Shown one piece after another: positions 45,748 through 58,949 of a stretch of 64,000 nt of DNA (its first letter is position 1; each line of letters starts with the position of its first letter). This DNA is from Pseudoscleropodium purum. Its lineage: Eukaryota; Streptophyta; Bryopsida; Hypnales; Brachytheciaceae. The stretch lies in NCBI GenBank assembly GCA_963969395.1, contig OZ017796.1:15936501-16000500 (forward strand). The letters are read 5' to 3'. Position numbers and translations under genes: made by a program. The notes under the pieces are model-generated. The model was given only the letters and a program-made list of their open reading frames with translations. It made no database searches and was not told the DNA's origin.

Positions 45748-48700
45748 TGTCGAATAATTTCTTTTAATTCTCATTATTATTTCCTATCACCTCCCTTGTG
45801 CACCTAAATAATTTAAAATTGCAACTACATTGGAATATTAAGTATCAATTTGCATGTGCTTGCTATTGGCTGAGCTTTCGGGAAGGTGGATGAGGAAAAT
45901 TCAATTGTAGGTAGGACAATGAATTTGATTGAAATGTATGATTCTATATCCATTGCTATGAAGCATTACTCTTAAAATTGAATGAATGTGAGACAATTGC
46001 ATTTAAGAGTAGAAAAATGAAAATGTTGAAGACATACATGTCTAGGAAGTTCTATATGTAGAACAATGCATTCTCAATGAAATAGCAAGGACAATGGGAA
46101 GTGCGCATTGGGAAAATGTATAATTTGTGTTTGTTTAGGAAGTTTTAGGACATGGGGGGCGGGGGGGCGGGGGGGGGGGGGGGCACACAGTTTGTAAAAT
46201 TCATTTAATTTCTAGAGGTTAAAATGGGCTAAAAATGTGATTGGAGTGAAGGTAATTGAGAACATTTTTTGCTCTTTTTGAAGAAGAAAAGAACTACATG
46301 ATGAAGAGTTCTTTCGTCTGAGGCATTCGTAATAGGCCAACATTCCATTGTGCCTTGAAGTGCGAAAACCTAATTATTGTATAGAAGAGTGCAGTCACAT
46401 AGTTGCACAAGGTAGTGGTCCTCCCATACACACTTAGCTAAATTAGGCAAGCAGAAATGTTACCCACTATGTTAGAATGAGAGGACACATTCTTTGCATA
46501 ATTATGTGTAGCCACCTCAACTTCTAACTCGTAGCAAAAGTTCAGAAATTCTTTGTATAGAAAAGCTTCTTCTCTATTAAGTATATCTTCTCTATAGTAG
46601 TGGAATTCCATGTCTACATTTCATTGCTTGCAATTTCAATATAAATTCCGGCTCACATGTCAACCTCAAAGTAGAAGAAACGGGGCTGACATGGGACTTC
46701 AGTACTAGAATAGAAAAATTCACACTGATTCTCTTGGGTTGCACAGTGATTTCAAAAGTCCATTGTTCTCTAGGATTGTTGTCAAGCACTTCATTTTGAA
46801 GGTGGTGACTTCTGGCATTTTGGGGCGTAGACTATTGAGGTGTTGTCTTCAACTGGAATTGAGGGTTGTGCTTCTACAATTAGCATATAGATGTTTTGGA
46901 ATACCTTCCACATTACTAAAGCAATTTCACTTATGTTGCACACATGTTTTCACTACAACTACTACCCTATTGCAGAAGCAAAATGTAGCATTCATTAGTT
47001 CTTAAGCTTCACAAATGTAGTATTCAAGTTTTGGCAAATGTGACCGTGAAGCTCTTGTTGTAAGTTGCATCACTCCTTCTCAAGTTGATAACATACCTTG
47101 CTTGTCCAAATATGAATGTAGGATACGCATATCTTGCCTTTCAATTCTTACGCCCAAATGCATCATTACATTTTGATTTCATTGAATGCATATTTGATTT
47201 CTCTCAGTTACTTGTCTTGTAGTTCTAAATTTCCAAATATTTTTTAAGAGAGTTATGTTCACATAACATTGCCTATTGAATGTTTGTGATGTGCACGAGT
47301 TATTTGCTTATGTTTGTTGTGCCCTCTCTCTTATTCAAATGTGTTCTCTCTCAATGTAGTGTACACTTTCAAAGTATAGTACAAAAGTAAAGAAGCATGT
47401 TTCATTGAAATTTGAGAATTGATAGAAGAAGTGCAATACTTCTGAATAGCTACATAGCTGTTCCTCTCGTACAGAACAATTTTGTATGTAAGCCTTTCTA
47501 CCTCTGTTGTGCTATTTGTATTTGAATTTTTTTCAGGAGACTACATTATCCATTCTATTCCAAAATGCAATTGCAATCCGTCACTGCTATAGACTAAATA
47601 TCATTCATACTTTGCAACATGTATTCAATCTTGGTTTTCCAAACAGGAAATCTTTGAAATTTTGTTGTTCTTCTATTAAGTTCAATTCAAAGTTTAAAAT
47701 GCTATATTTCATAGAATGCTCTCAATCCAATTTCAGAAGACTTCCTTCTAAGGAAGTAGTTAATGTGTAGTAGACATTGTTGAACACAAAGACTCTGTGT
47801 TCTTTGTTTTCAAATTTTTTTCACAAGCAAAGTAGGTTTAGTGAGCACTAGAACCTTATGCAAATTCAATTTCAGTGCAATAATTGTCAATTGAAAGCAC
47901 TTGCAAGGCAACCCATTGCACAATTGCATAGATGTATCAATGTAGTTTCTCTAGGCAAATGAATTGCATTGAACACATTAAATAAAAATGCAAGAAGAGG
48001 TTGATCCTAACTCCAAAAAGACGAAATCTCTACCATCTCTCATTCCATCATGTACTGAGAATACTTTTATGCAACGTTTTCTCTCTTCCATTCACTTTAT
48101 TTTTAAGGGAAGCAACAACAATGACTGCTTTGAATTCATATTTGAATACGAAATTTGAGTTGTACTTATTTGTAGTGGCCTTTGCAATGCTGTTCATGAA
48201 TTCAAGGAATGGGTAGTCAAAATTGTTAAAGAAGGTTACTCACAACAATGCACATGTCCATGTTAGTAGGTAAACTAAGTATTTTGCGTGCTACAGGTTC
48301 TTGAATTTCATATTTGTAGTCCTTGACAACATGCGTGTAGAAATACACGCACCACCTTCTTCTACGCATTGAAAAAGTAGTCTTTTGCAACGCATTAATA
48401 TTAGTACAATAGAAAAGTGCTATCACAGAGGTATGATAAATATTCCTCACCTACATTATGCTTTACTTTGTGCTTTTTTTTAAAATACTACTAGATAAAG
48501 AGCTACACTAAATTATTATCCGTGGTTGCTATTGCTTATATTGCTTTGGTTGACAATGTGCACTGCTGCCTTTTGAATCCGAATATGGATGTCTACAATA
48601 TGTTGGTCACGAATAAGAGGTGAAAATATTATGACATTGTTGGTGAAGAGTACTTTGTTATGTAGTAATACTTACGTTCTCTATTGCGTTAATTGGGTAA

Positions 48701-50770
48701 ACAAGATACTTTTTGGTAGGCAGTGTAGTAGATTACTTATTTAGTGTGTAATTCCAACCATGACCAAGAGTGCGGAGAAACACGTTAGCAAGGTAAGCTA
48801 TGACGACATCTTCTTTTGTACTTAACACAAGTTCTGCTCTCTATTTTAGAAAAAAAAAAATTAACTTGTGAGGTAATGCCATACCAAAAAAACACCTAAA
48901 ATAGAACTCCATTTCAAAGGCAATGCTTGAACAAAAATCAGTACAACTAAGGAGATGAAGTTCTTCAAGTGGTCCTCAACTAGTTGATGGAGTACAATGA
49001 GCGCAACTGGAATGAATACACTTCTAGGAGCTGCACTATTACAATGGCGGCTTTGGCCACTCCACATGGAGCGAGGTTATGTGTTATTTGGTCTAGGTGT
49101 CTAGTGTTTCATCCTATATGGTGGAATTGTGTATTGAAGGAGTAGTGTGTAGGTCATATGCTATAAAAACTTTGAAGACTTTGAGAAAAAAGATTCAGTG
49201 ACATAGTTTAGTGCTTTCTCAATTTTGAAGGTCATTGTAGATTTCCAGGACACCGAGCTCATCATTCCAAGACCTTTTGTGGAGAAGTTCAAATTCTTGT
49301 TGAACTTTATGCAGCATGGACACATATAAGAATGTATATGTATGTTTTATTAATAAACTTTGTATATATATGAATGCTACTAATGTTCACATTGTGTATA
49401 CGACTTACTAGTGAATATATCATTCTTGTTTTTGTGACACAGTAGGCAATGGAGTGGCCCTTTTGTATAGCTCTGCATTTGAATGTGATAGTACAACATG
49501 TTTTTAGTCGTTGATCAAAGAACATAAAGTTTTGTTCTTCTAATGGAATTAGCATTTGTTTGATCAAAAGTATGTCTTTCTTATGCTAGCGTCCGTAATA
49601 GACACACATACATTGCTGTCAGTCTAAGTGAATGCACTAACGACTCCACAACCAGTTTTGATAGTAAAAAATAGTCCAAGATTTCATTGAACACATTTGT
49701 ATCCGCCTTGCAAGGTAGGGGTTTTGAATGCACAGGTTGTTTTGGAGTGAAGTATGCGTAAGGATTTCTACTTGTTTACAAGAAAGGTATTAGAAGACAG
49801 GGAAGCAATAGCTTGTGCATCTAGAGTATTGAAGAGAAGGATTGAACATAGTAGGTGAGTGTCTTCTCTAAGTCCAATTGAATGCAACTCTCAATGCTTT
49901 CATTGAATTTCAATCTGTTCAACCATGTGGTGAACTAGTATTATGTCAACGTGCATGATTTCTACTTCTCCACACATCATTAAAATCCATTTTCATTTTA
50001 CGTTTCAAATACTGCCAATTATGTTCTTCCCGTAGTCCTACCAATCTCTTGTGTCCTTTTTTTCCTATTCTATCATGCAAATCCTACCACAAGTCAGAGA
50101 CACAAATAAAGTGAAGAAGGTAATGTTATGAAATATGCACGTTCTAAGATCTGCAGTTCTGTGCACAAGGTAGTATAGTAGTACCCTACAAGAAAGACTA
50201 CTAAAATTGTTGAGCAACACTGTCAAAGTATTGCATAGTGAAAAGAAGTTTGGCCACAATGGTGGCTATGGTGCATGCTCAATATGGAAGGCATACTTAT
50301 TTTCTTCTATGGAGACATATAATTTAGGGCTTCAAAAGTATTCTCTTATAATCAAATTGAAGATGTACACATTCAATTTAGTACTATCAGTTCAAGGGCA
50401 TTGCATGTTGGAAACTATTTCTAAAGGAAAAAAACCTAACGCTGTTCTTACATCCATGTGGCTTTCTTGCAGAACATAGGACTTCTCAATATTGCTAGTG
50501 AGGACAACTTCAGCAAACTTCAGAGTGAATATTGATTTTTTAGAATTCTGTATGACACGTGTATGGCATTGGTCAATATAGAATTGAATGGGAAGTGACA
50601 ATTGCATTCTATGAGGAAATTGTCAAGGTGTTTTTTGTAACTCAAATTTAGTTAATGGAATCATCGTTGTAGGTTCATGTAGACCTTTGCTTTATCATGA
50701 AGCTAATGTGAATTTGATTTTTTTTTTTCTTATATGCGCATGTCCTTACGAATGTGCTATTTCACTCTGT
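45748..50770. other. Noncoding DNA between the hAT and CACTA elements
   Basis: No recognisable gene. A G-rich tract with a run of about 15 G lies at 46154-46185. A CACTACAACTACTACCC motif at 46951 resembles a CACTA end but has no demonstrated partner. The stretch may be the 5' part of the CACTA element that follows. Confidence 0.35.
46154..46185. repeat. Poly-G tract
   Basis: Almost uninterrupted G with a few C, unusual in AT-rich surroundings. Length may be affected by sequencing. Confidence 0.8.
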
Positions 50771-50775
50771 TCATA

Positions 50776-53700
50776 GGCAAAGAAGGCAATGTCACAGATG
50801 ATGAGGTGGCACACTAGATTATTAGCATCATATCATGTCGAGAGATCAATAGCTTTGAGGCAAAGATTATTTCAATACATGTGCGCATGCAGAGACTGTC
50901 GAGGTGCTAGAATTCTGAATGTTGACAATGTAGCCCGACATCATCAGCTATGTGGTTGAGATCTATACCTTTAGTATCCTTTACTAGTGAGCTCAAAATT
51001 GGAACAAAGTGGCTTCTGTTATTTTAAGTTCACTCCAAAAAGTTGCGTCTCCATCTTCTTTGTTATTTTTTGAAACTTGAAGCATAATAACGTTAGTGCC
51101 ATCAAGAATGTTGGAAGTATTTTTTAAACTTGAACGTGTTCCTGAATGTGCAGACGGAAGATGGACAAAGTGTCAGAGATCCAAGTGACAAAGGCATGGA
51201 AAGAGAGGAATACTATCATGGACTAGAGAATGATGACAGAGGGCTAGATGATTTTGTATGGCCAGAGAGGAGCAACGTTGATGTGGCTGCTACTGTTCAC
51301 AATGCCTTTGCACGCGTGGACAACATCCATAGCAATATGTAGGAGGTGCACCAATTTCAAGAGAATGAAGTAGAACTTGATGAGGACTTTCAAACATATG
51401 GTCTTGATTATGAATTGTTGCTATGAGAATCCACTAAAAGAGTTTACAAAGGGAGTAAGTTGAACCGTTTGGAAGTTGCCATAGTCCTCATGACAATGTG
51501 CAATCTCTTCTCCATCCCATATACATTTGTAGATGAGTTGTTGAAGTTCTTGTCGCAAGATTTGCTTCCTAAATCAAATACTCTTCCACGCACTACATAC
51601 AAGGCAAAGCAAATGGTATTGAAGTTAGGACTCAAGCATGAAGCCATTCACTACTCTCTAGATGAACATGTATTATTTAGAGTAGATAAGAAGGACTTGG
51701 TTGCATGTTCCCATCCTAGTTGCAACAAGTCAAGGTACATGGAAGGCTCCAACACAATTCAAGTGAAAGTTTTGCGGTACTTTCCTATTATAGACCAACT
51801 GCAAAGAATGTTTTGTTGCCCCAAGATTGCAAAAATGATGACTTTCTATGAAGGTAACTAGTCTGAAGAACAAACCATGAAGTCAGTGGTGGATGGACAA
51901 CAATGGAAATACATAAATGAGAAGTTCCCTGATTTTGCAGTTGTCTCCACAAATCTTTGCATAGGTGTGGTAGGCAATGGAATGAATCCATACGGCAATG
52001 AGTCCATGAAGCACTTCGTGTGGCCTTTGCTAGTAGCCCTCTACAATCTGCCTCCTTGGATGACAAGCAAACCATTTTTCTTGAAGTTAGTAATGTTGAT
52101 TCTAGGTCCCTAAGCACTATCATTAGAGGTCATTGACATTTATCTTGAGCCATTACTGGAAGATTTGTTGAAATTGTAGGACGGTGTTCACACTACTAAC
52201 ATGTCAAAACTTGTAGGAGAAAGGCAATTCACTCTACGGGTAGTATTGATGTGGTTGGTACACGACTTCCCCACATACGGCCTTTTCTTGGATCAACAAA
52301 CAAAGGGATATAAGGGTTGTCCACTATGTGGAGAAAATACATGTGCTAAGCATTCAGGCAATTTACAGAAGATAATTTATTTGGGTTCTCCTAGATTTCT
52401 AGGCCTGCACCATCGATTCAAAAATACTAAGAGAGCTTTCAACAGGAAAACAGAGAGAGCACCTCTTCTACAATGTTAGATTGGACAATAGATTTACAAC
52501 AATGGTATGGAACGGGAGAGATTTATTTGCAGAGGTGGAGTGGAAGATTCTAATGAAGAACCTGTGAAGAAACATGGAGTAAAATGGGTTAGCATATTCT
52601 TCCAGTTGCCTTATTGGGCGGTATGTGAATCATACTCATTGATAAGTCTTGTGTCTTTTTTCATTTTTTTTTGGTACATGAGCATATATAAGCAATGGCG
52701 GATGAAATTTGTAGAAATGAAGTAGGAAAATACATAGGACACATAAAATTTAATATCATAAATGTAAGTTTTTGTAGGAAATGATTTTGATCATTGAGAA
52801 GATGGAGAGGTTGTCGGCAATGAGATATTAGAGATTGGATTGCATGAGAACTAAAGTACTTATGCAAGGAACAAGAGTTTAGTGTACATTCTCAAAGGAA
52901 GTGGAACTTGCTTATTATTTTGTTGCAATTACATAACCTGAGAGGGACATAAAGTAACAAAAGCATGTGTCACCATTGCAAGATCTTCTATGCAAGCACA
53001 AGCTAGATGTGATGCATTGCAAGAAAACATATGTGAAACTTTGATGAAGTACTTTTTAGGCGAAAATGATATTGTAGCAATGAGGCTAGATTTGGAAGGC
53101 TGCAAACTGAGGGAGCACTTATGGCTTCATGAGACAAGTCCAAGAAGCAAAAAGTTCATTATGCTAGAAGCAAAGTATGTTTTGTCTGATGCTAATAAAG
53201 TGACATTTTTCCAAACATTGAGAGCTTTGAGAACTCCAAGTCAATACATATCAAACATACAATGTAGAATTAAGAAGGGAAAGCTGAGGGGCTTGAAGTC
53301 ACACAACTTCCATGTTATAATGCAAGAGATTCTTCCTGTTTGCATATGCAATATAAACAATTTGCCATTATAAAATTGAGTAGAATATATCAAAGAGTAT
53401 GTGACAAGGTGATCATGAAGGATTTGGAAGATCAACTTTTATGAGATGCGGCGGAGACTATGGTATTGCTTGAGAAATAATTATCCTCGTCTGCATTCAA
53501 TATTATGATGCATCTATCCTATCACATAGTCTAGGAGGTATTCATTTGTGGGCCTATACAAAATTGTTAAATGTACCCCTATGAGCGGTAACTACAAGGG
53601 ACTCAAAAGTTCAGTGAGAAACCTTGCCAAACCTGAAGGAAGTATGACTGCAACTTACAAGGTCGAGGAAGCTATAGATTACATGACGGAGTACATATTG

Positions 53701-53871
53701 AACTATAATTCCACGCATACAAGGGTTTGGAATACTAAGGAGGACCCAAGAATGAAGGACAAAATATTGGAAGGCCGTGGGGTGGAGAACATACTAAGTG
53801 ACAAACAGAGAGAACTTTTTCATAATTTTGTAATAGACACGTTTGGATATAGTGAAGACCATTGGAAATAA
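50776..53871 (+). pseudogene. CACTA/En-Spm transposase relic (Transposase_21 and DUF4218)
   Basis: At 50776-50958 a segment with MCACRDCRG and a downstream RHHQLCG fits the N-terminal transposase-associated zinc-finger domain. From 51130 to 52479 one frame is kept with several stops (51340, 51424, 51859, 52111 and about 52177) and shows LPRTTYKAKQ, LGLKHEAIHY, VLRYFPIIDQLQRMF, WKYINEKFPDFA, GMNPYG, LYNLPPWM and GCPLCGENTC, the signature order of Transposase_21. About 52507-52660 has KKHGVKWVSIFFQLPYW. The DUF4218 part follows at 52990-53373 (LRGLKSHNFHVIMQEILPV) and 53560-53871 (RNLAKPEGSMTATYKVEEA). Introns are likely between these blocks. The protein would mobilise CACTA elements, but stops and frame breaks show it is dead. 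Confidence 0.85.
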
Positions 53872-54829
53872 ATAAAGCACTTGTCCATGTTTGTCTATAG
53901 AACTTTAGTAGGTGATCCATTTTTTGAAGAAAAGCAAAGCACTTAGAAATAATATTGAAAGTGGTTTTCCTAAACATAAGTAGTTGTTATATTCTTTGTG
54001 ACTAAGGGATGTATATGGCAGGCTGGCAAGAGTGGACATTGCTAGTGAAATTGTAAGCCTTATTGAATGTGAACTTAGAAATTATGGTATGTCTCTCAGT
54101 TTTTATGCAATATTGTTTCAAATAAATTAATTTGAAATGTGAGGTCTATATTGAGGAAGAGTATTCATAGTTGGGTAGCACTAATGAAAGAATGAAGTGA
54201 ATGGGACTTCAATATAAAAGGCAGTTTTGCTTTTGTTTGCAGGTAGGAAGGTAGATATTTTACTAGATAGACCGTGCAAAATGAGGCTAGGAACATATTT
54301 AGAGGCACTGAAATAAACTAGAATAAGTAGAGGAGAACCGAGTGGACTTGAAAAGGTCGAGAGTTTTAGGCTGGACTGTCTTCTACATTATTAGAAACAA
54401 TTATCAAATTTAACATTGAAGTTGACCATGTCTTTGGAAGTTCAATTGCATAATGAGTCATGAGAGAATGTTAGTGATTCGAATTGTCTGCGAAACAACT
54501 GTACAAAAATGCCATGTTCAATGAATCAGGTATGGGAAGTCTATTTCACTTTAGAAGGAAGCATAATAATGCATTATATGATGTAGTATAGTGTCATTTA
54601 AATAGTTGAAGAAGCATGCAAAATTACATGATTTAGTTGAGTAGAATATAGTCAATAAAACCAGAAGTGACACACCAATGTTGTTTAGCATGGGAATCCA
54701 AACTGATGTCCTTAAGGAAAAATAGTAAGACTCTAGGAAGATGAAATGTTCATTAGAATGTAATAAAATTCATTTATTGATGCAAACGATATAGTGCACT
54801 AAAGTCACAAAGAGACAAACAGAGGAGAG

Positions 54830-55598
54830 AATGGCGTCGTCGACATCCACACATGCAAGGTAGAAGGGGGGGGCATCATTTCCAGAGGAATTGGCAAAGT
54901 TTCCATTGTTTGGAAAGTGATTCAAGGATGACATAAAATTGGCAGAGGAGTCAAGAGTGGATGTTCCTAACGTCGTTAGGGACATTTCTATTCCTCCTAA
55001 ATTCAAGTGCAAAAAATTTAGAAACATGTGGGCTTTTGGTAACAGATTGAGAGTAGCTAGTGGTGAGAGAAGGTTTGAAACACAAGACTGTGGTGTGTTT
55101 GCGACATTCAGAAGACCTTGGCATGCAAGTGCAAGGGATCGGAATGTTATTGAAGTGGATGTTGAATATGTGGGCAAACTTGAGGAAATTGTAAAGCTCG
55201 ATTACCACCAAACTTGTGTTGCTATTTTCGTGTACTATTGGATTAGAGCAAACTACAGGGGACCAAATGCAACTCTGAAGAAGGACAAGTAGGGATTTAC
55301 AGTTACTAATTTTGGAGCTTGTGAGCATTTTGGCAAAGAATCATTTGCCTTCTCAAAACACTATGAGAGAATATACTTTAGTGGTGCTATAGAATTGCTA
55401 GGCTGGAGAGTTGTGTTTCCACGAAAAGTTCGAGGGAGGCAAGTGGATAATTCCACCAAAGATAGTGAAAATTCTATGTTGTTTCGAAGAGGCAGAGATG
55501 TTGATCACAAAGGTCTTTGTCCTCTGGAATTTATACTAGAAGACATTCAATATTCAAGAAAAATAGTAAGGGAGATCGAAAGACAAGATTTATTTTAG
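54830..55598 (+). pseudogene. CACTA transposase C-terminal DUF4216 region
   Basis: The frame at 54939-55292 followed, after one TAG (55290-55292), by GFTVTNFGACEHFGKESFAF and then GWRVVFPRKVRGRQ matches DUF4216, the region found at the end of plant En/Spm transposases. Earlier blocks are FRNMWAFGNRL-like and VGKLEEIVKLDYHQTCVAIFVYYW. It lies in line with the DUF4218 part, 900 bp downstream across a noncoding gap, as expected for the same element. Confidence 0.7.
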
Positions 55599-55899
55599 GG
55601 CGCAATAAGGCAAGATGAATTATTTGACTGCAATGTAGGAGACTCATCAGACTTGAATTGACGAAGATTGAATGATAGTGGTAAGCTTTTGAAATCAAGC
55701 ATTTCTTTTTTTATTTTCTATTTGTTGTTAATTGGTTTCCTTGTTATATTTTTCTTTCCAATAGAACATACACAGAGTGAACAACATATAGTTGAGCGAG
55801 AAACATATAGTTCAAGGGGGTTCTACCTCAATGTTTATGCAAACATTTTTGAAAATGTGATGAATTGGTGAACTTCTATGATAGACTATTAGTGTTGTG

Positions 55900-57657
55900 A
55901 CTGAATGTGGATGAAATAGAACAACAATGTCAGAAGCCCATGTGATTCTTCAATTTGTAAGACTTTTGAGTAATCAACTTTGTAAAAAATGACAAGCAAT
56001 GTTGAGTTTGATGTACATGATTTAATGTTTTTGAATTTGCAATGATGTTAGGAAATCTAATTTGCAACAGTGGACGTCTCTTACAAGGAAGTGAGGAAGT
56101 TGGTCATTTCATACATATTTGGCAATGGAAAAGTAAATTTGTAAAGGCCATGGCATTATTGTAGCATTTATTTTAGGTTTGTTTGTAGTTGCTGATTACT
56201 ACCTCTATGGAAGAATACAATGAAGGTGTTCTAATTGAATGAAAATAATGACGGAATTTTAATGTTGATTAATGTATGCATGCAAGCAAAAGGAGTGGAC
56301 GTTTCTTTGACGTAAATGTGCAAGTGTTATATGAGAGGGTACAGAACAGAAGATGCAATAGTGAACTTGAAATGTCAACTTGTCCTAATGTGGTAGGTGT
56401 ATACCCTCTTCAGTGTTTTCATTACTCTTCATTTGTAGTAAATGTGATATTTTTAAACAATAAGTGGAGAAGGCTATTTTTCACTTGCTCTCACTACAAG
56501 TTGTTCAAAAGGTCCTTATGACATAGCATTTTTATTAGCGCAATGTGGCAGTTGTAATGACTAATGAGCTCATTGTACATTGTTAACAATCCAAGTTATG
56601 CAACTTCCTTACAATTACTACAAGAGTGATGGACGATGCACAACAAGGGAGTGCAAGAAGTTGAACAAGTAAACATATATTTCCAATGTAAGACATTGTT
56701 TGTAACAGTGCACCATTGTCAAGTGACAAACACGAAGTCCATAGAGCAAGTGTTCCAAAGTGGATTCAAGCTTGAAACTATGCATTTTGTTGCACACTGT
56801 AGAATTTTCCTTCTCAAGAGAAGATGGAAAAAATTTGATTGTATAATGCATTAAATTTCATAATGCTTTGCCCCAATATGATTAGTGCAGTGTATGAAGT
56901 GAATTGCTTTCTTCTGGGGCATATTAGTCCTCCATGAATTCTACCTATTGTTACTATGTTAAAAATATTTTCAAAAATATGCCTGAAGATGAATGTACTT
57001 CAGCAAATAACATGCAATGCTGAATGGGATTTCTAGTCTTTCTTTCTAAAATTGAATTTCTCACATGGAGTAGCTCAATGAAATTGATATAGTAGCAAAT
57101 ATCATAGTTATAGCTGAGCAATGGAATTTTTAGTTCTTAAATTAGCATTTCTATAGGCAAAGTTAGTGTGGATAGTGACTTATATGTAGTTGCTAAGTGT
57201 ACAAACAAGGGGTGCATAATTATTTAGGATAATTATGGAAGGAGATTTTCATGTACAAAAATTCTTTAAAATGTAATGAAAATGAGAATGCACTGCAAAT
57301 GTATTTGCCTTAGCCTTGGACTTGGTAGTTTGCATTCCAACTCTTCGAATTCATTTGGAGTTCATAGGAAGTCCATAGTGTATTGTGGACCCTTGAATTA
57401 TGTGGACTACTTTGTATTTTTCATACTGTAAAAGTTATTAATGATGGTGAAAAGGAATTTACAATAGTAGTAGTAAATGCTACATTGCTAGCATGATATT
57501 TTTAAATACAATAATTTTAGTGGACAACAGGGAATATTATATCCAACAAGGGGACCTATTCTTTTGGTGTAAATGAATCCATTTCAATGAAATTTTTTTT
57601 TATGTTGGTACCAACACATTTGTATTGGTTATGTGTTGGTTTTTAAGGACCCTCTTG
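55900..57657. other. Noncoding 3' part of the CACTA region
   Basis: No gene recognised. Frequent stops in every frame. It probably represents the 3' noncoding part of the CACTA element up to the candidate end at 57662. Confidence 0.3.
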
Positions 57658-57662
57658 TAGTG
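57598..57662. mobile_element. Candidate right terminus of the CACTA element
   Basis: The sequence GGACCCTCTTGTAGTG ends at 57662; read inward on the other strand it is CACTACAAGAGGGTCC, a good plant CACTA terminal repeat. Just inside are inverted words CCAACACAT and ATGTGTTGG that can form a hairpin. The following three bases are TTA. No matching left end was found in the window, so the assignment is tentative. Confidence 0.4.
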
Positions 57663-58685
57663 TTAAATCCTAGGTTACTTATTCTCCAATAACCTAGTAG
57701 GTTTGCAATCTCCTAACTGTCTCTCATTGTTGTATTCATAAATTTTCTAGATAAATTTGTTGCCAAGATGCACACTTTGTTGATTTCTTCTAATTTGATC
57801 TCAATTGATTGCTAGAGTACTCCTCGTCAATTGCCCTTCTTCTTCATACTAGAAATTCTTATTTTTAGAGTTTGTACACTCCCTTTCTACAACTACTATG
57901 CGCCCTTGAGCTTACTCTTCCTCTCTATGGCCTTGAAGGTTAGACTTCACCTATTCTTGAGCTTCAACTCTATCTAATTCCAACACCATTGTATTGGATT
58001 CAATCTGTATTGTGCTACATGCAACTTGCAACTTGGCTTCAATGTCATGAAATTTGACCATACCATGTAGTAGGTTCCATTGTGCCACCACGCTACTTGG
58101 TCCTCCTACTCAATTGGCCACAACCTTGAGGCACCATAGAAATCCATACTTTGCAAATTTAACATGGTGCAAATCAAATCACCCAAGTACTATAGATTCA
58201 AGTGTGAGGCATAATTTATAACATGGCTTGCAGTGAGAAACAACAAAGGTTGCATTTAATGGGACACAACATCTCCCCAAAGCACACCAAACCATTTAAT
58301 ACTGCAATATGGTGAGGCCTAGTGGAGATACTCAAATGCTCTTAGTACCCATAATAGGACCTTGTAGTTGTTGGATGTAAAACCATTACAGAATGTGGCC
58401 ATTTCAAAGCCTTCCTATTGTAGCATAAGATGACTATTATGCAATCATGTTTTGTCCATTTTGTATGCAACTTAATAGAAATTATGCACTCTAAAGCAAA
58501 TTGCTTCAAAATTTTACAACTAATTCATATTCCTTCTAAGAAACATGGCTTATGTTATTTATACTTCTCTACAAACCAAAAAAGTTGATAATTCCTTTAA
58601 TGAATCAAATAAGAAATTTTTATCCACACTAATAAAGTAGCTTGCCTTAATTCAAAACACACTTGAAGGTGCAATCATCACCCTT
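57663..58685. other. Intergenic DNA, nothing recognised
   Basis: AT-rich with stops in all frames. No motifs, terminal repeats or tandem structure were identified. Confidence 0.35.
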
Positions 58686-58689
58686 CGTC

Positions 58690-58937
58690 ATGGTTGTCAT
58701 AGTGGACGGACATCCGGTTCGCCCGTCCGTTAGAGGTCCCGCCCGTCCGATACAGTCAACACATAGTTGACTTTCTGATAACGGAAAAATAGGCCACGTG
58801 GATGCCATGTGGATTAAGGAACATGTCGGGTGCGGATGAGATCGTCAGGGTGCGGACAAGATTCTTTTTTGGAATGAAAGTTACAAAATTAAAGCCATCC
58901 CGTCCGATGACCCTAACTCGCCCGTTATGACAACCAT
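58690..58937. mobile_element. GTCCG-rich miniature element, copy 2
   Basis: Ends ATGGTTGTCATA and TTATGACAACCAT. It is closely similar to 16444-16725 through AGTCAACACATAGTTGACTTTC and AATAGGCCACGTGGATGCC, and near the right end through CCGTCCGATGACCCTAACTC. An internal segment is shorter and contains a local duplication of GGTGCGGA. With one base more on each side the ends read CATGGTTGTC...GACAACCATG. The flanking eight bases do not match, so a target duplication is not shown. Confidence 0.8.
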
Positions 58938-58949
58938 GGTAGTGACAAA

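Noticed and set aside
43457..46185. Poly-C and poly-G tracts as biological signals
   Set aside because: Homopolymer runs of this kind are also common assembly or sequencing artefacts; noted only as simple repeats.
46951..46968. CACTACAACTACTACCC as CACTA left terminus
   Set aside because: Does not match the candidate right end beyond CACTACAA and flanking bases do not form a duplication.
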